Assembly (NCBI RefSeq): GCF_023115355.1
Contig: NZ_CP096019.1
Span: 496,001-560,000, forward strand
Length of the DNA: 64,000 bases
From: Halocatena salina
GTDB lineage: Archaea; Halobacteriota; Halobacteria; Halobacteriales; Haloarculaceae
Reading direction: 5' to 3'
The position numbers and the translations under genes were made by a program. This document shows, in pieces, positions 9,220 to 17,884 of the stretch; the stretch's first letter is position 1; each line of letters begins with the position of its first letter. The notes below the pieces were generated by a model. The model was given only the letters and a program-made list of their open reading frames with translations, was not told the origin of the DNA and searched no databases.

Positions 9220-10041
9220 ATGGACCACTCAATCAGCAGACGACAGACAATGAAGCTGTTCTGTGGATTAACTGTTACAGGTAGCCTTGCTGGGTGTACA
9301 GAGGACGAAGCAGCAAACAACACGACTACCACGACGCAAGGATCGACGCCCACAGCGACACAAACCACTGCGCCGTCGACGGGAACTGCAGAACCGACAG
9401 CCACCGAGGATACGACGACGACCACTCAAACGACCGAACAATCGGACGCTAGCGGAAAGAGTGTCTCCTTTTCGACGAACGATGGTCGAACGGCGAAAGG
9501 AACCTTGTACAGCAGCGGCTCCTGTGCGGCCATCCTCGTTCCCGGGGATGGATACGACAGAACGGCTTGGGAGCCTCAGGCAAACGCAATCGCCCAAGAA
9601 GGTCACACGGCCCTGGCGGTAACGATGGACACCGACACCCCCGCCACAAAGGCCAAGACGATCGCCGGTGCCGTCTCGTATCTCCGGGACGAACAGGGTG
9701 CAAAGACAGTCTGTGCTATCGGTGCCAGCTCCGGAGCCAATGCTGTCGTGAGAGCGAGCACGATTTCCGGAACGACTATCGACGGCTCGGTCATCATCTC
9801 AGCTGGCGGGGCAGAGAGCTACGCTCGTGAACTCTCCGGTCGACTGCTGTTCATCGTCGGAAAGAATGATGAAACCCGATATGTCCAAGTCACCAAAGGG
9901 ATGCATCAGCAGGCATCCAATCCGAAACGGCTCGAAGTGCTCCCGACAGAGGGACACGGACAAGGCATCTTCGATACTGATCAAGGCGACGCACTTCAGA
10001 ACATGATCGTCGAATTCTCGACCACCGTGTGTTCCGGGTGA
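9220..10041 (+). CDS. Tat-exported lipoprotein with alpha/beta-hydrolase domain
   Basis: 273 residues. The start at 9220 is preferred because it gives a twin-arginine motif (SRRQTMKLF) followed by a hydrophobic stretch and the lipobox LAGC, the usual arrangement of haloarchaeal Tat lipoproteins; ATG 9250 would lose the RR pair. After Cys comes a ~50-residue Thr-rich spacer. The hydrolase domain begins near SGKSVSFSTNDGRTAKGTLY. The nucleophile elbow is GASSGAN (Ser170), with candidate acid in VGKNDETRY and His in PTEGHGQG. It probably acts at the outer membrane face as an esterase or related hydrolase. Substrate is unknown. Confidence 0.75.
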   Translation: MDHSISRRQTMKLFCGLTVTGSLAGCTEDEAANNTTTTTQGSTPTATQTTAPSTGTAEPTATEDTTTTTQTTEQSDASGKSVSFSTNDGRTAKGTLYSSGSCAAILVPGDGYDRTAWEPQANAIAQEGHTALAVTMDTDTPATKAKTIAGAVSYLRDEQGAKTVCAIGASSGANAVVRASTISGTTIDGSVIISAGGAESYARELSGRLLFIVGKNDETRYVQVTKGMHQQASNPKRLEVLPTEGHGQGIFDTDQGDALQNMIVEFSTTVCSG

Positions 10042-10247
10042 GACCCTCGCTCCGCCATCAGGTGGAGATTTGGGCACGTACACCGGGTTCGCGTACGCTC
10101 ACAACTACTTCGATTTTCTCGACGAGGGAACCGTCCACTCTCGCCATCACGACGGAGACCGACCCGTTTCAAAAACGCACTGCGTTTCGATGATCCATCG
10201 GAAAGTCCGTACTGACACGACTTCGGATACGGAGCAGGACGATCTTT
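10040..10247 (+). pseudogene. Possible 3' remnant of a lost coding sequence
   Basis: After the hydrolase stop, the +1-shifted frame stays open for about 69 codons with protein-like composition (for example GFAYAHNYFDFLDEGTVHSR) to TGA at 10245-10247. It has no ATG or GTG start at a suitable place. It could be the decayed tail of a gene deleted upstream, or chance in GC-rich DNA. No family is recognised. Confidence 0.25.
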
Positions 10248-10330
10248 GAGCGCACTTTCTAGATGAGGCACGGACAGCTGTTACCTACCAGAGAAACGGT
10301 GTCATAGGAGTAACGATCACAAAAACAGTT

Positions 10331-10471
10331 ATGGGGCAGATAACTAAGGTGATGTACGAGCTAGGAGAAACTGCGCCTCCACTGGAGGTGTCTGATTGCA
10401 CGGGTCGAAACGGGATATCGAACCCTATGTGCCATCGCCACTACCAGCCACACTCGGTATCCCGTTGGTAG
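10331..10471 (+). CDS. Possible 46-residue small ORF
   Basis: ATG 10331 to TAG 10471 encodes 46 residues beginning MGQITKVMYELGETAPPLEV, with two Cys and three His near the C terminus (DCTGRN...MCHRHYQPH). The Cys/His content could bind metal, but the spacing fits no motif I know. No clear ribosome site is present. It lies alone in the 543-bp gap 10042-10584; the rest of that gap, including an AT-rich part after ~10500, shows no gene. Confidence 0.25.
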   Translation: MGQITKVMYELGETAPPLEVSDCTGRNGISNPMCHRHYQPHSVSRW

Positions 10472-10584
10472 CGTGCTTGTGTCTCCGGAAGGGGACATAT
10501 CCATATTAGTAGTGTCATCTGTCCAATATTCATCGCGATAGTAGTGTGCTAAAATAATTAAGCATCCCCTGTACTAAGTAACGC

Positions 10585-11127
10585 ATGGGAAACCGCGATA
10601 AGCGTCGGTCGCGATCACGACGCAACCGAGACAGACGATCATCCCGTGATGGGGATCGATCAATCGGAAAACAGCGCCTCGTGCAAGGAGGATTGGTACT
10701 CGCCGGGATCGGGCTGTTCGCCGTCGGCATCCTCATCACCCTGCTCGGGGGCTTTCCATCACTACCCAGTCTCAACGACACGTCGACGCCGAAACCATCG
10801 ACACCGTCAGCAGTACCGACAGAAGAACCGTCGGATCCGTCGTCCACCGAGGAACCAGCCGACACCACGACTTCCGATTCGAATCCGGCGAATCCGACGA
10901 ATCCGACGAACCCCACCACGACCACATCAGCCCCGACAACTACTATCGAATCACCGACCACTCCGACGGAAACCCAACCGACCACTACGACCACGACCGA
11001 ATCCCCTCCCCCATCGACACCGACACCTGAACCGACACCAACCCAGACAACGGAAGCAACACCGCCCCAAACCACACCACAAGACCCCGTCATCCCACCT
11101 GGTCTCGGGAACGACACAGAAGGATAG
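10585..11127 (+). CDS. Single-pass membrane protein with Thr/Pro-rich extracytoplasmic stalk
   Basis: 180 residues, in three parts. Residues 1-31 are Arg/Asp-rich and should be cytoplasmic (MGNRDKRRSRSRRNRDRR). One membrane helix follows at ~33-58 (LVQGGLVLAGIGLFAVGILI). The remaining ~120 residues are low-complexity Thr, Pro, Ser and Glu, with tandem NPT units and Thr runs. The positive N-terminal side places the stalk outside. Such mucin-like stalks suit O-glycosylated wall spacers. Two NDT sequons are present; the NPT triplets have Pro in the X position and are not N-glycosylation sites. No domain or function is recognised. Confidence 0.7.
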   Translation: MGNRDKRRSRSRRNRDRRSSRDGDRSIGKQRLVQGGLVLAGIGLFAVGILITLLGGFPSLPSLNDTSTPKPSTPSAVPTEEPSDPSSTEEPADTTTSDSNPANPTNPTNPTTTTSAPTTTIESPTTPTETQPTTTTTTESPPPSTPTPEPTPTQTTEATPPQTTPQDPVIPPGLGNDTEG

Positions 11128-11143
11128 CTAACAGGACGGACGT

Positions 11144-12784
11144 TTAAGCGAACTCCTCGAACGACAGCGTGAACTCTCCGCTGCCACTGAAGGAGTCGAC
11201 AGCAACATACATGGGAGCGATCGCTTTGGGTGGTTCGATCGTGATCCGTTCTTGACTGTTGCTCGACTGACCGGCGTAGTCGTGTTGCCCTCCTGTGGGA
11301 AGAATATCCCGTCCATCGATCACGTACAGATCGAAATCGGCGTCCGACGGACCATTGAGGGTGATCACGACCTTGCTCGGTGAGTCATACCCCCACGTGT
11401 AGGAGAAGTAGTTTTTTGGCTTGGAATCCGAAAGGGCACCGCCCACCTCCGTCGCAGTCGACTTGATATCGGAACCACCGTCGTTCGTGTTCCGATCCGA
11501 ACCCGTCTCGGAGTTTGAATCATCCGGTCGAGCATCGGAATCGGTGTTAGAATCGGACCCGGTGGTGTCACCGGGTGACGTCGTGATCGCTGTGCCCGCA
11601 TCGATTCGACCGACACCCTGTTTCGATTCCGAAAGCCCAGTATCAACGGCGGTGTTTCGAAGGTGAGTTCGCAACTCCTCGCTCGTCAGATCATACTTCG
11701 CGAGAGTAAGCGCTGCGACCCCCGAAACGACCGGTGCTGCCATCGATGTACCGGAAGCGGTGTTGTATCCATCGTCTGTCCACGTCGAGACGATGTTCGT
11801 CCCGGGAGCCGTCAGTTCGATCGCATCGCCGTAGTTCGAATAGGACGCTAACGATTCGTCCGGGTCGAGAGCCGATACGGCGATACACTCGTCATAGGCT
11901 GCGGGATAGGCCGTCTCATTGCTTCCGTTGTTACCGGCAGCAACGACGACGAGTGCGCCGTTGGAACTGGCGTATGTGACGGCGTTTTGCATCGTCTGGG
12001 AGCGACCACCACCGCCCAGCGAGAGGTTGATGATGTCCGCACCCTGGTCGACGGCCCATTCGATGCCGTCCGCGATGTCGGAGACGGATCCCCACCCCCC
12101 ACCATTAAGCACTCGAGCCGACAACAGAGTCGAATCGCTGATACCGGAGACACCCTGGTCATTGTCCGTGTGGGCACCCGCGATACCCGCTACGTGGGTT
12201 CCGTGGGGTTCCTTCGAAAGATCTTCCGGATACGGATCGTTGTCACCGTCGACGAAGTCCCGACCGGGGGAAGACGCCATGTTCGGCTCCAGATCGGGAT
12301 GGTCGTACTGTACCCCTTGATCCACCATGGCGATCGTTACGTCGGAACTTCCGAGAGTTTCTTCCCACGCTGTGGGTGCATTGATCGCCTCGGCGACGTA
12401 CTGCTCCTCGTAGCGAGGATCGTTCGGAAGGAACTGCGCGTGATACGTCTCGTTTTTTTCTATGTATTTAACGGAACTGGTGTCCGTTACCGCCTGTGAC
12501 AACGCTTGTTGCGTCTGTGTGGCGTCCTCATCTCCTGGCAGCTCGACGGCAGCGTAGCCGATCGTGTCGTTTTCATGAACCACGCTGGCCGAGCTCGGGA
12601 GGTACGGATCGACCTCGTCCCGTAGACGGTTCTCCCCAACTCCGACACCAACGATCCACTCAGTCGGCTTCGGTCCCGGATCACGGCCGGGAGTCGCCGA
12701 AGCGACGCCCGAAAAGCCCCCCAAGCTGGCAGCGCCACTCAATCGAAGGAACATTCGTCGGTCAAGCCCCGAACGGCCCATCAT
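11144..12784 (-). CDS. Tat-secreted subtilisin-like serine protease (halolysin type)
   Basis: 546 residues. The N terminus has a Tat signal (LDRRMFLRLSGAASLGGFSG ending ASA), then a ~90-residue I9-type propeptide. The S8 catalytic domain has Asp near 151 (IAMVDQGVQYDHPDL), His near 194 (PHGTHVAG) and Ser near 346 (ASGTSMAAP). An Asp/Ser/Asn-rich linker leads to a C-terminal pre-peptidase-like beta domain (PSDADFDLYVID ... GSGEFTLSFEEF). The family degrades extracellular protein; the Tat route exports it folded. Two adjacent ATG codons make the first residue ambiguous by one. The AT-rich region after 12785 is its likely promoter. Confidence 0.93.
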   Translation of the reverse strand: MMGRSGLDRRMFLRLSGAASLGGFSGVASATPGRDPGPKPTEWIVGVGVGENRLRDEVDPYLPSSASVVHENDTIGYAAVELPGDEDATQTQQALSQAVTDTSSVKYIEKNETYHAQFLPNDPRYEEQYVAEAINAPTAWEETLGSSDVTIAMVDQGVQYDHPDLEPNMASSPGRDFVDGDNDPYPEDLSKEPHGTHVAGIAGAHTDNDQGVSGISDSTLLSARVLNGGGWGSVSDIADGIEWAVDQGADIINLSLGGGGRSQTMQNAVTYASSNGALVVVAAGNNGSNETAYPAAYDECIAVSALDPDESLASYSNYGDAIELTAPGTNIVSTWTDDGYNTASGTSMAAPVVSGVAALTLAKYDLTSEELRTHLRNTAVDTGLSESKQGVGRIDAGTAITTSPGDTTGSDSNTDSDARPDDSNSETGSDRNTNDGGSDIKSTATEVGGALSDSKPKNYFSYTWGYDSPSKVVITLNGPSDADFDLYVIDGRDILPTGGQHDYAGQSSNSQERITIEPPKAIAPMYVAVDSFSGSGEFTLSFEEFA

Positions 12785-12954
12785 ATTCTGGTTAACAGAA
12801 TTAGCAATAATACGTTAAAGCTTACTATATCAGCACACAATTTCCAATTATACGGATAGTACCTATTGGTTAAATAATATGATGGATCGTAAGCGATGCA
12901 GTTCGAAACGCGGTAGTGTGTTCTAGTAACGACTTTGAAGGACGAGAGCCTGTA

Positions 12955-13401
12955 ATGGACATGGAGAGGCTTTATAACCGATTTTCCAGCGATTCTCGGA
13001 TAGGAGTGTTCGTAGATGGGCCGAACGTACTCCGATCGGAGTTCGATGTCGATCTCGATGACGTGCGATCAGCGACGCGAGAACACGGTCGAGCAGTTGT
13101 GACACGGTTGTACGTCGACGAGCACGCGACACCCGAGTTGATCCAAGCCGCCGAGGCTCGCGGATTCGAAATCGTCGTCACGAGTGGTGATGTCGACGTG
13201 AAGCTCGCAGTGGACGCCGCTTCGGCCGCCGTGCGCGACGAGTTCGATACGTTAGCGATCGTTTCACGAGACATGGATTTCAAGCCGGTTCTCGAAGTCG
13301 CAGCGAGAGAAGGGATACAGACACTTGCCGTTGCACCCGGCGAATACGGACGCTCGGACGGACTACAGAACGCGGCTCACACTGCGATCACCCTCGAGTG
13401 A
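12955..13401 (+). CDS. NYN-domain (PIN-like) protein, TIGR00288-type
   Basis: 148 residues from ATG 12955; GTG 12916 upstream and ATG 12961 are alternatives. NYN-fold acidic motifs are clear: IGVFVDGPNVLR (first Asp), VTSGDVDVKLAVDAAS and AIVSRDMDFKPVLEVA. These resemble the metal-binding acidic residues of PIN/NYN ribonucleases. The length matches the archaeal TIGR00288/DUF88 group, whose substrate is not established. An RNA-processing nuclease is a reasonable inference. A T-run follows the stop. Confidence 0.75.
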   Translation: MDMERLYNRFSSDSRIGVFVDGPNVLRSEFDVDLDDVRSATREHGRAVVTRLYVDEHATPELIQAAEARGFEIVVTSGDVDVKLAVDAASAAVRDEFDTLAIVSRDMDFKPVLEVAAREGIQTLAVAPGEYGRSDGLQNAAHTAITLE

Positions 13402-13409
13402 CAACGGTC

Positions 13410-13415
13410 TTTTTT
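13410..13415 (+). terminator. Oligo-T terminator after the NYN gene
   Basis: Six T on the coding strand 9 bp after the NYN stop codon. Archaeal RNA polymerase terminates at such short U-tracts without needing a hairpin, and none is seen here. Confidence 0.45.
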
Positions 13416-13441
13416 CTAAGGGACACAGAGCCACTCTAACC

Positions 13442-14287
13442 ATGGACGAGACACAACCGACACCGACACTCGACAACCATCTCCACCTTGATCCGGTAAA
13501 CGGCCGTGGTGTCGCCGCAGCCGAAGAGTTCGCTGCCGTCGGTGGGACGCATTTGCTCGTATTGAACAAACCGTCGTGGCACTACGGTGGGGAGATCACG
13601 GATGCGGACGATTTCCGCGCGGGTTTCGAACACACGCTCGACGTGACGCGCCGGTCAACAGCAGTGTTACCGGGCCGCGCGTGGGCGGTACTCGGCGTTC
13701 ACCCGACACTGATTTCGCGGCTCACAGACCAAGGATTCACACCCGAAGAAGCGCGGGATCTCATGCAGACGGGTCTCGATGTGGCGGCTGAATACGTCGC
13801 CTCGGGCGATGCACTCGCGCTCAAATCGGGCCGGCCTCACTACGAAGTGGACGAGGCCGTCTGGACGGCTTCGAACTCGGTGATGCGCCACGCGTTCTCA
13901 CTCGGAGCCGCCAACGACTGTGCCGTCCAACTCCACACCGAAGGGGGTGAGGAGTTCACCGAAGTGGCACAGTGGGCAGCCGACGCTGGGATGTCTCGTC
14001 ACCGGGTGGTGAAACACTACGCCGGGGGACGAGTGACCGGTCCGACACCCAGCGTTCTCTCCGACAAAGACGAGCTACTTCGGGCAGCCGAGGCGGGTGA
14101 GCCGTTCATGATGGAAACGGATTTCATCGATGATCCCGAGCGACCGGGAGCTGTACTCGGACCCAAGACCGTTCCACGTAGAACGACGTGGCTCCGAGAG
14201 CAGGGCTACGAGACCGCCCTCGAAATCGCTCACGTCGAAACGCCCCACCGCGTGTACGGCATCGATACGAACGAGACGCTTGAGTGA
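13442..14287 (+). CDS. TatD-related metal-dependent hydrolase
   Basis: 281 residues from ATG 13442; an upstream in-frame start at 13325 would run through the end of the NYN gene. The N-terminal DNHLHLD is the amidohydrolase-type metal-binding H-x-H motif. HTEGGEE and VVKHYAGG provide later histidines, and METDFIDD near the C terminus an acidic ligand. These fit the TIM-barrel TatD family, whose members include DNases and other phosphoesterases. This archaeal branch has no assigned substrate. It lies 40 bp behind the NYN gene, but the T-run between them suggests separate transcription. Confidence 0.75.
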   Translation: MDETQPTPTLDNHLHLDPVNGRGVAAAEEFAAVGGTHLLVLNKPSWHYGGEITDADDFRAGFEHTLDVTRRSTAVLPGRAWAVLGVHPTLISRLTDQGFTPEEARDLMQTGLDVAAEYVASGDALALKSGRPHYEVDEAVWTASNSVMRHAFSLGAANDCAVQLHTEGGEEFTEVAQWAADAGMSRHRVVKHYAGGRVTGPTPSVLSDKDELLRAAEAGEPFMMETDFIDDPERPGAVLGPKTVPRRTTWLREQGYETALEIAHVETPHRVYGIDTNETLE

Positions 14288-14366
14288 GCCATCCCATCTG
14301 TCGCTGTGTCCGAAAACCGACGATGAGTGAGAAAGGCATATCATCGACTGGCTGTTGTATCGTGAT

Positions 14367-14951
14367 ATGAGTGCTCCCGAGGGTGAGTATTACACCGAAG
14401 AGCGTTGGCAGAACTGGATCGATCGATTAACATCGGAAGAGATCGACCTCGAAGACGAAGAATCGGGGCGTCTGCTTCAGAATTTTCAGGATGATACGGT
14501 CATCGCGATCGCAAAGATCGTCTCCGATTACGACGACGAGATACTCGATGAGGAGACGGCGTTATCGGAACTCACTGACGTGCGCGAGATCGTGCTTACG
14601 GATCTCGAACTCGACGAGGAAAACGAAAACACACTGATGTTGGTGAACGCCGTTCAGACGGCACTCGTCTGTGTGTTTTATGCCGCAGAAGAGTACGTCG
14701 TCGACACCGACACCGAAACGGACGTCGAACAGTGTATTCATGCCGCGCGCGACGCGGAAGCCCAAGAGGAGTTCGAAACAGCACTTGGGTACTGCGCACA
14801 AGCGGGGGCGGCCATCATCGCCGGAAAGGAACTACCGGCTGACGCCGGTGAAGAGATCGAGTACGGACCCGTGGCTGATTGGATCACTGGCCTGCGAAGC
14901 CTCCAAGGCGCAATGGCCGATCCCGAAGTGGTCGAGCCTGAAGACAGCTGA
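14367..14951 (+). CDS. DUF2150 family protein
   Basis: 194 residues from ATG 14367; a TTG at 14355 would add four residues and is less likely. The protein is strongly acidic and predicted mostly helical, without a signal or membrane segment. Runs such as TEERWQNWIDRLTSEEIDLE and NAVQTALVCVFYAAEEYV match the haloarchaeal DUF2150 family as I remember it. The family has no known function. It stands between a TatD gene and, convergently, the HEAT-AAA+ gene. Confidence 0.7.
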   Translation: MSAPEGEYYTEERWQNWIDRLTSEEIDLEDEESGRLLQNFQDDTVIAIAKIVSDYDDEILDEETALSELTDVREIVLTDLELDEENENTLMLVNAVQTALVCVFYAAEEYVVDTDTETDVEQCIHAARDAEAQEEFETALGYCAQAGAAIIAGKELPADAGEEIEYGPVADWITGLRSLQGAMADPEVVEPEDS

Positions 14952-15192
14952 AACGAAACCACAGTCATAGCCCGACGGTCCGAATCACGGTTGTTCCTGG
15001 GTTTCAGGAACGGAATCACGACGACCAGTACAGCCATTGAACGCTCTACATCGAACCGGTCGACGCCCTCGATTCGGACGATTTCTACAGAAGCCACGAG
15101 GACAAGAGCGTCCAAATCACCCCACACGAGAAATCGAGACTGTCGTGGCGTCGAAATCCGGTGTACTCCGTTCCACCAAGAAACGGCGACCG

Positions 15193-17610
15193 TTACCGCT
15201 TGTCCAAACTCGCTCGGATCTCTTGGACGGATTCGGTTACGTCCCGTTGTGTGACGTTTTTCGGACCGCTTCCGGTTTTCGCGCGTTGCATCGCCTTCCG
15301 GGCGGACAGTTCGGCAGCGTGTTCGATGTCACTAGCGACGAACCCCTCGGTCATAGCACCGACATCATCCAGTGAAAGCCCATCAGTTGGCGCTGAAAGG
15401 GACGCATCAAACAGCGCAATTCTGGTGTCTGTATCCGGCGGAGGGACCTCGATCAGCTCGCTGAATCGACCCGTTCGCAACATCGCCGGATCGATATCGT
15501 CCACCTTATTGGTTGCACCGATCACCACGACGTCTTCATCGTCGTCGTTGAGTTGTGAGAGCTCAGCAAGGAACTGATTGACCATCTGGCGTTCACTTTT
15601 GACTTGGTGTACGTTCCGGTCTGTGGCTAGGGCGTCGATCTCGTCGATGAACACGAGACACGGCTGATTCTGCCGGGCCTCCTCGAACATCGCTCCGACG
15701 TTTTGTGCACCTTCACCGATCCATTTGCTGACGAGATCGCTCGCTTTAATGCTGATGAACGAACAGTCGAGTTCACCAGCAAGACATTTCGAAACGTACG
15801 TCTTCCCGGTTCCGGGTGGACCGTGCAGAAGTACACCGTTTTCAACGCCCAGACCGTACTCCTCGTGAAATTCCGGCTGTGTGAGGGGATCGATGATGGT
15901 TCGTCGAAGCTGGTCTTTCAGTTCATCCGCGCCAACCACGTCCGAAAAGTCCATCGCTGGGGAACGTTGGACGTACGACCCCGTCATTCCCTGTTGGGAC
16001 GTGATCTCGTCGATAGCACTGAACAGATCTGATTCGGTGACAACACTCTCACGTCCCGTTTCCTGCTCTCTGGTCGCCGCTTTGACGCTGGCTCGCCGCG
16101 CGACCTCGACCATATCCGACGCCACGAGACCGTCCGTGTTGCGTTTGAACTGGTCGAGATCGATCGCGTCGATGGGGGCACTCATGTGCTGGTTGAAAAT
16201 AGCGATGCGAGCCTCAGCGTCGGGCGGGGGAACGTGGATCTTGGAGTCGAATCGACCCGTTCGAAGCATCGCATCATCCATGCTCTCTGGGGCGTTCGTC
16301 GCGCCGATCACGACGATGTCATCCTCGCTACCGAGGGTCGAGAGTTCACTGAGCAGTTGGGAAATCAGTTTCGTGTCCTCTGGACGCTGATGTATCCCCG
16401 ATCGATCGGAGGCGATCGCGTCGATCTCGTCGATGAACACGAGACACGGCTGATTCTGCCGGGCCTCCTCGAACAGCTGTGCCATCACATTTCCTCGTTG
16501 ACGATCGATACTTCCCCCATCGATGCTGATGTACTGACAGCCAATCTCACCGGCGAGACATTTCGAGATATGAGTTTTCCCGGTTCCGGGCGGCCCATGA
16601 AAGAGCACACCGTTATCCGCTGCCACACCGTACTTTTCGAACACGTTATTGCCTGAAAACGGTTCGATGATCTGTCGTCGCAACGTTTCTTTGAGCGATT
16701 CCATCCCGGCTACGTCGTCGAAATCCAAATCGGGAGAGTTGTCGACGAGTTCCGTTTGTGAGGTGGACCGTCCGGTGGCCACGCCAGCAAAGAGTTGATT
16801 AGCGGCGTGTGGATCACCGTTCGACATCGCCTGTGCTACAGCAACCGCCTCCGAAACGACCGGACTGGGATCGTCAGAGAGTTCGTTGAGATCGGGAGGG
16901 ATCGAGCCGGGGAAGTGTCCGAACGCGACGCACGCCGCCCCACGAACCTCCGGATCCTCGTCGGAGCACAGTTCGGAAAGTGGCTCTCTGAACTGGTCAG
17001 CGCGATCAGGGAACGCTGCAACGAGATTGCCAGCCGCAAGCGCAGTATGAGTTTGGACCGACGAATCGGAGCTGGTGAGTGCGTTCTGTACGGCGTCTGC
17101 GTGTTCAATCACGGCATCAGGATAGTCCCGCGCGAAGAATTTCAACGCCACAGCTGCGTTGGCACGAACGTTACCCACTGAATCACCGAGCCGACGAACG
17201 AGCCGCGCAACGATCTCTTCAGCGTCTTTCGAAGACTGCTTTACGACCTTGCCCGGGGCACCGCGACAACTGTGGGCGATCACTGAAGCGGCAACGGTTC
17301 GTACCTGCTTGTCTCGCCGACCGAGTAATGAAATCGCTTCCGCACCCGCCTCCGGCGTCGAACGCTCCTGTAACTCCTGAGCGCGTTTTCGGAGTCGGCC
17401 ATTCCATAACGTCCTCAGAACATAGAAATAAAATATGGCGGCTAGTATCACGATGACTACGATGAGTACTACGTTTTTAGCCGCGGTAGAAGGGGCGAGC
17501 TGATCGAAAAACGTGTCGAAAATCCTCTGAGCGATGATAATTACGATAAAGATCAATGCAAACCCAATTCCCAACCGTATCATCCTCTGATCGGTCCAGC
17601 GTACGCTCAT
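15193..17610 (-). CDS. Membrane-anchored HEAT-repeat double AAA+ ATPase
   Basis: 805 residues from ATG 17610 (TTG 17622 is an alternative). Two membrane helices lie in the first ~65 residues (ALIFIVIIIAQRIF and VLIVVIVILAAIFYFYV). About 200 residues of HEAT/ARM-like helical repeats follow (for example VGNVRANAAVALKFF, DPEVRGAACVAFGHF). Two complete CDC48-type AAA+ modules come next: Walker A GPPGTGKTH near 344 and GPPGTGKTY near 600, both with Walker B LVFIDEIDA, and both with GATN sensor 1 and MLRTGRF. The usual CDC48 N-domain is absent and appears replaced by the anchor and repeats. Unfolding or remodelling of membrane or HEAT-bound substrates is a family-based inference. Confidence 0.85.
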   Translation of the reverse strand: MSVRWTDQRMIRLGIGFALIFIVIIIAQRIFDTFFDQLAPSTAAKNVVLIVVIVILAAIFYFYVLRTLWNGRLRKRAQELQERSTPEAGAEAISLLGRRDKQVRTVAASVIAHSCRGAPGKVVKQSSKDAEEIVARLVRRLGDSVGNVRANAAVALKFFARDYPDAVIEHADAVQNALTSSDSSVQTHTALAAGNLVAAFPDRADQFREPLSELCSDEDPEVRGAACVAFGHFPGSIPPDLNELSDDPSPVVSEAVAVAQAMSNGDPHAANQLFAGVATGRSTSQTELVDNSPDLDFDDVAGMESLKETLRRQIIEPFSGNNVFEKYGVAADNGVLFHGPPGTGKTHISKCLAGEIGCQYISIDGGSIDRQRGNVMAQLFEEARQNQPCLVFIDEIDAIASDRSGIHQRPEDTKLISQLLSELSTLGSEDDIVVIGATNAPESMDDAMLRTGRFDSKIHVPPPDAEARIAIFNQHMSAPIDAIDLDQFKRNTDGLVASDMVEVARRASVKAATREQETGRESVVTESDLFSAIDEITSQQGMTGSYVQRSPAMDFSDVVGADELKDQLRRTIIDPLTQPEFHEEYGLGVENGVLLHGPPGTGKTYVSKCLAGELDCSFISIKASDLVSKWIGEGAQNVGAMFEEARQNQPCLVFIDEIDALATDRNVHQVKSERQMVNQFLAELSQLNDDDEDVVVIGATNKVDDIDPAMLRTGRFSELIEVPPPDTDTRIALFDASLSAPTDGLSLDDVGAMTEGFVASDIEHAAELSARKAMQRAKTGSGPKNVTQRDVTESVQEIRASLDKR

Positions 17611-17884
17611 CGTGACCTCCAAAGGACTGGCCGGAAGATAACGCTTCTCGAAAGAGGTGACGTGACACCCAGCGGTACAGAGGAAGAATTCATCGTTCTA
17701 TCTTTCTTTGGGTACTGGTTAGTATTATTACCCATGGCGCATAAGGACTTCATTCATACGGTGGGCATCGATATCGATACGTCATAGAACCCACCATATA
17801 TCGTAGTGAAATAAATACATTCAATAAATATAACTGCTCTCTCAATATCTTTTTTACCCTCTAACTTAGTGTGATACTTACTGT
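17611..17884. other. AT-rich divergent intergenic region
   Basis: About 270 bp separate the AAA+ gene from a divergent membrane-protein gene. The part after ~17695 is AT-rich, with TAGTATTATTACCC near 17730 and ATAAATATAAC near 17823 as possible promoter elements for the two sides. No gene is seen. Confidence 0.5.

Noticed and set aside
9059-9253. 64-codon frame upstream of the Tat lipoprotein hydrolase
   Set aside because: It overlaps the hydrolase start out of frame and runs through the perfect inverted repeat; composition is not haloarchaeal.
10370-10400. Short inverted repeat CCTCCACTGGAGG as a terminator
   Set aside because: The arms are only five to six bp, no T-run follows, and it lies inside the possible 46-residue ORF.
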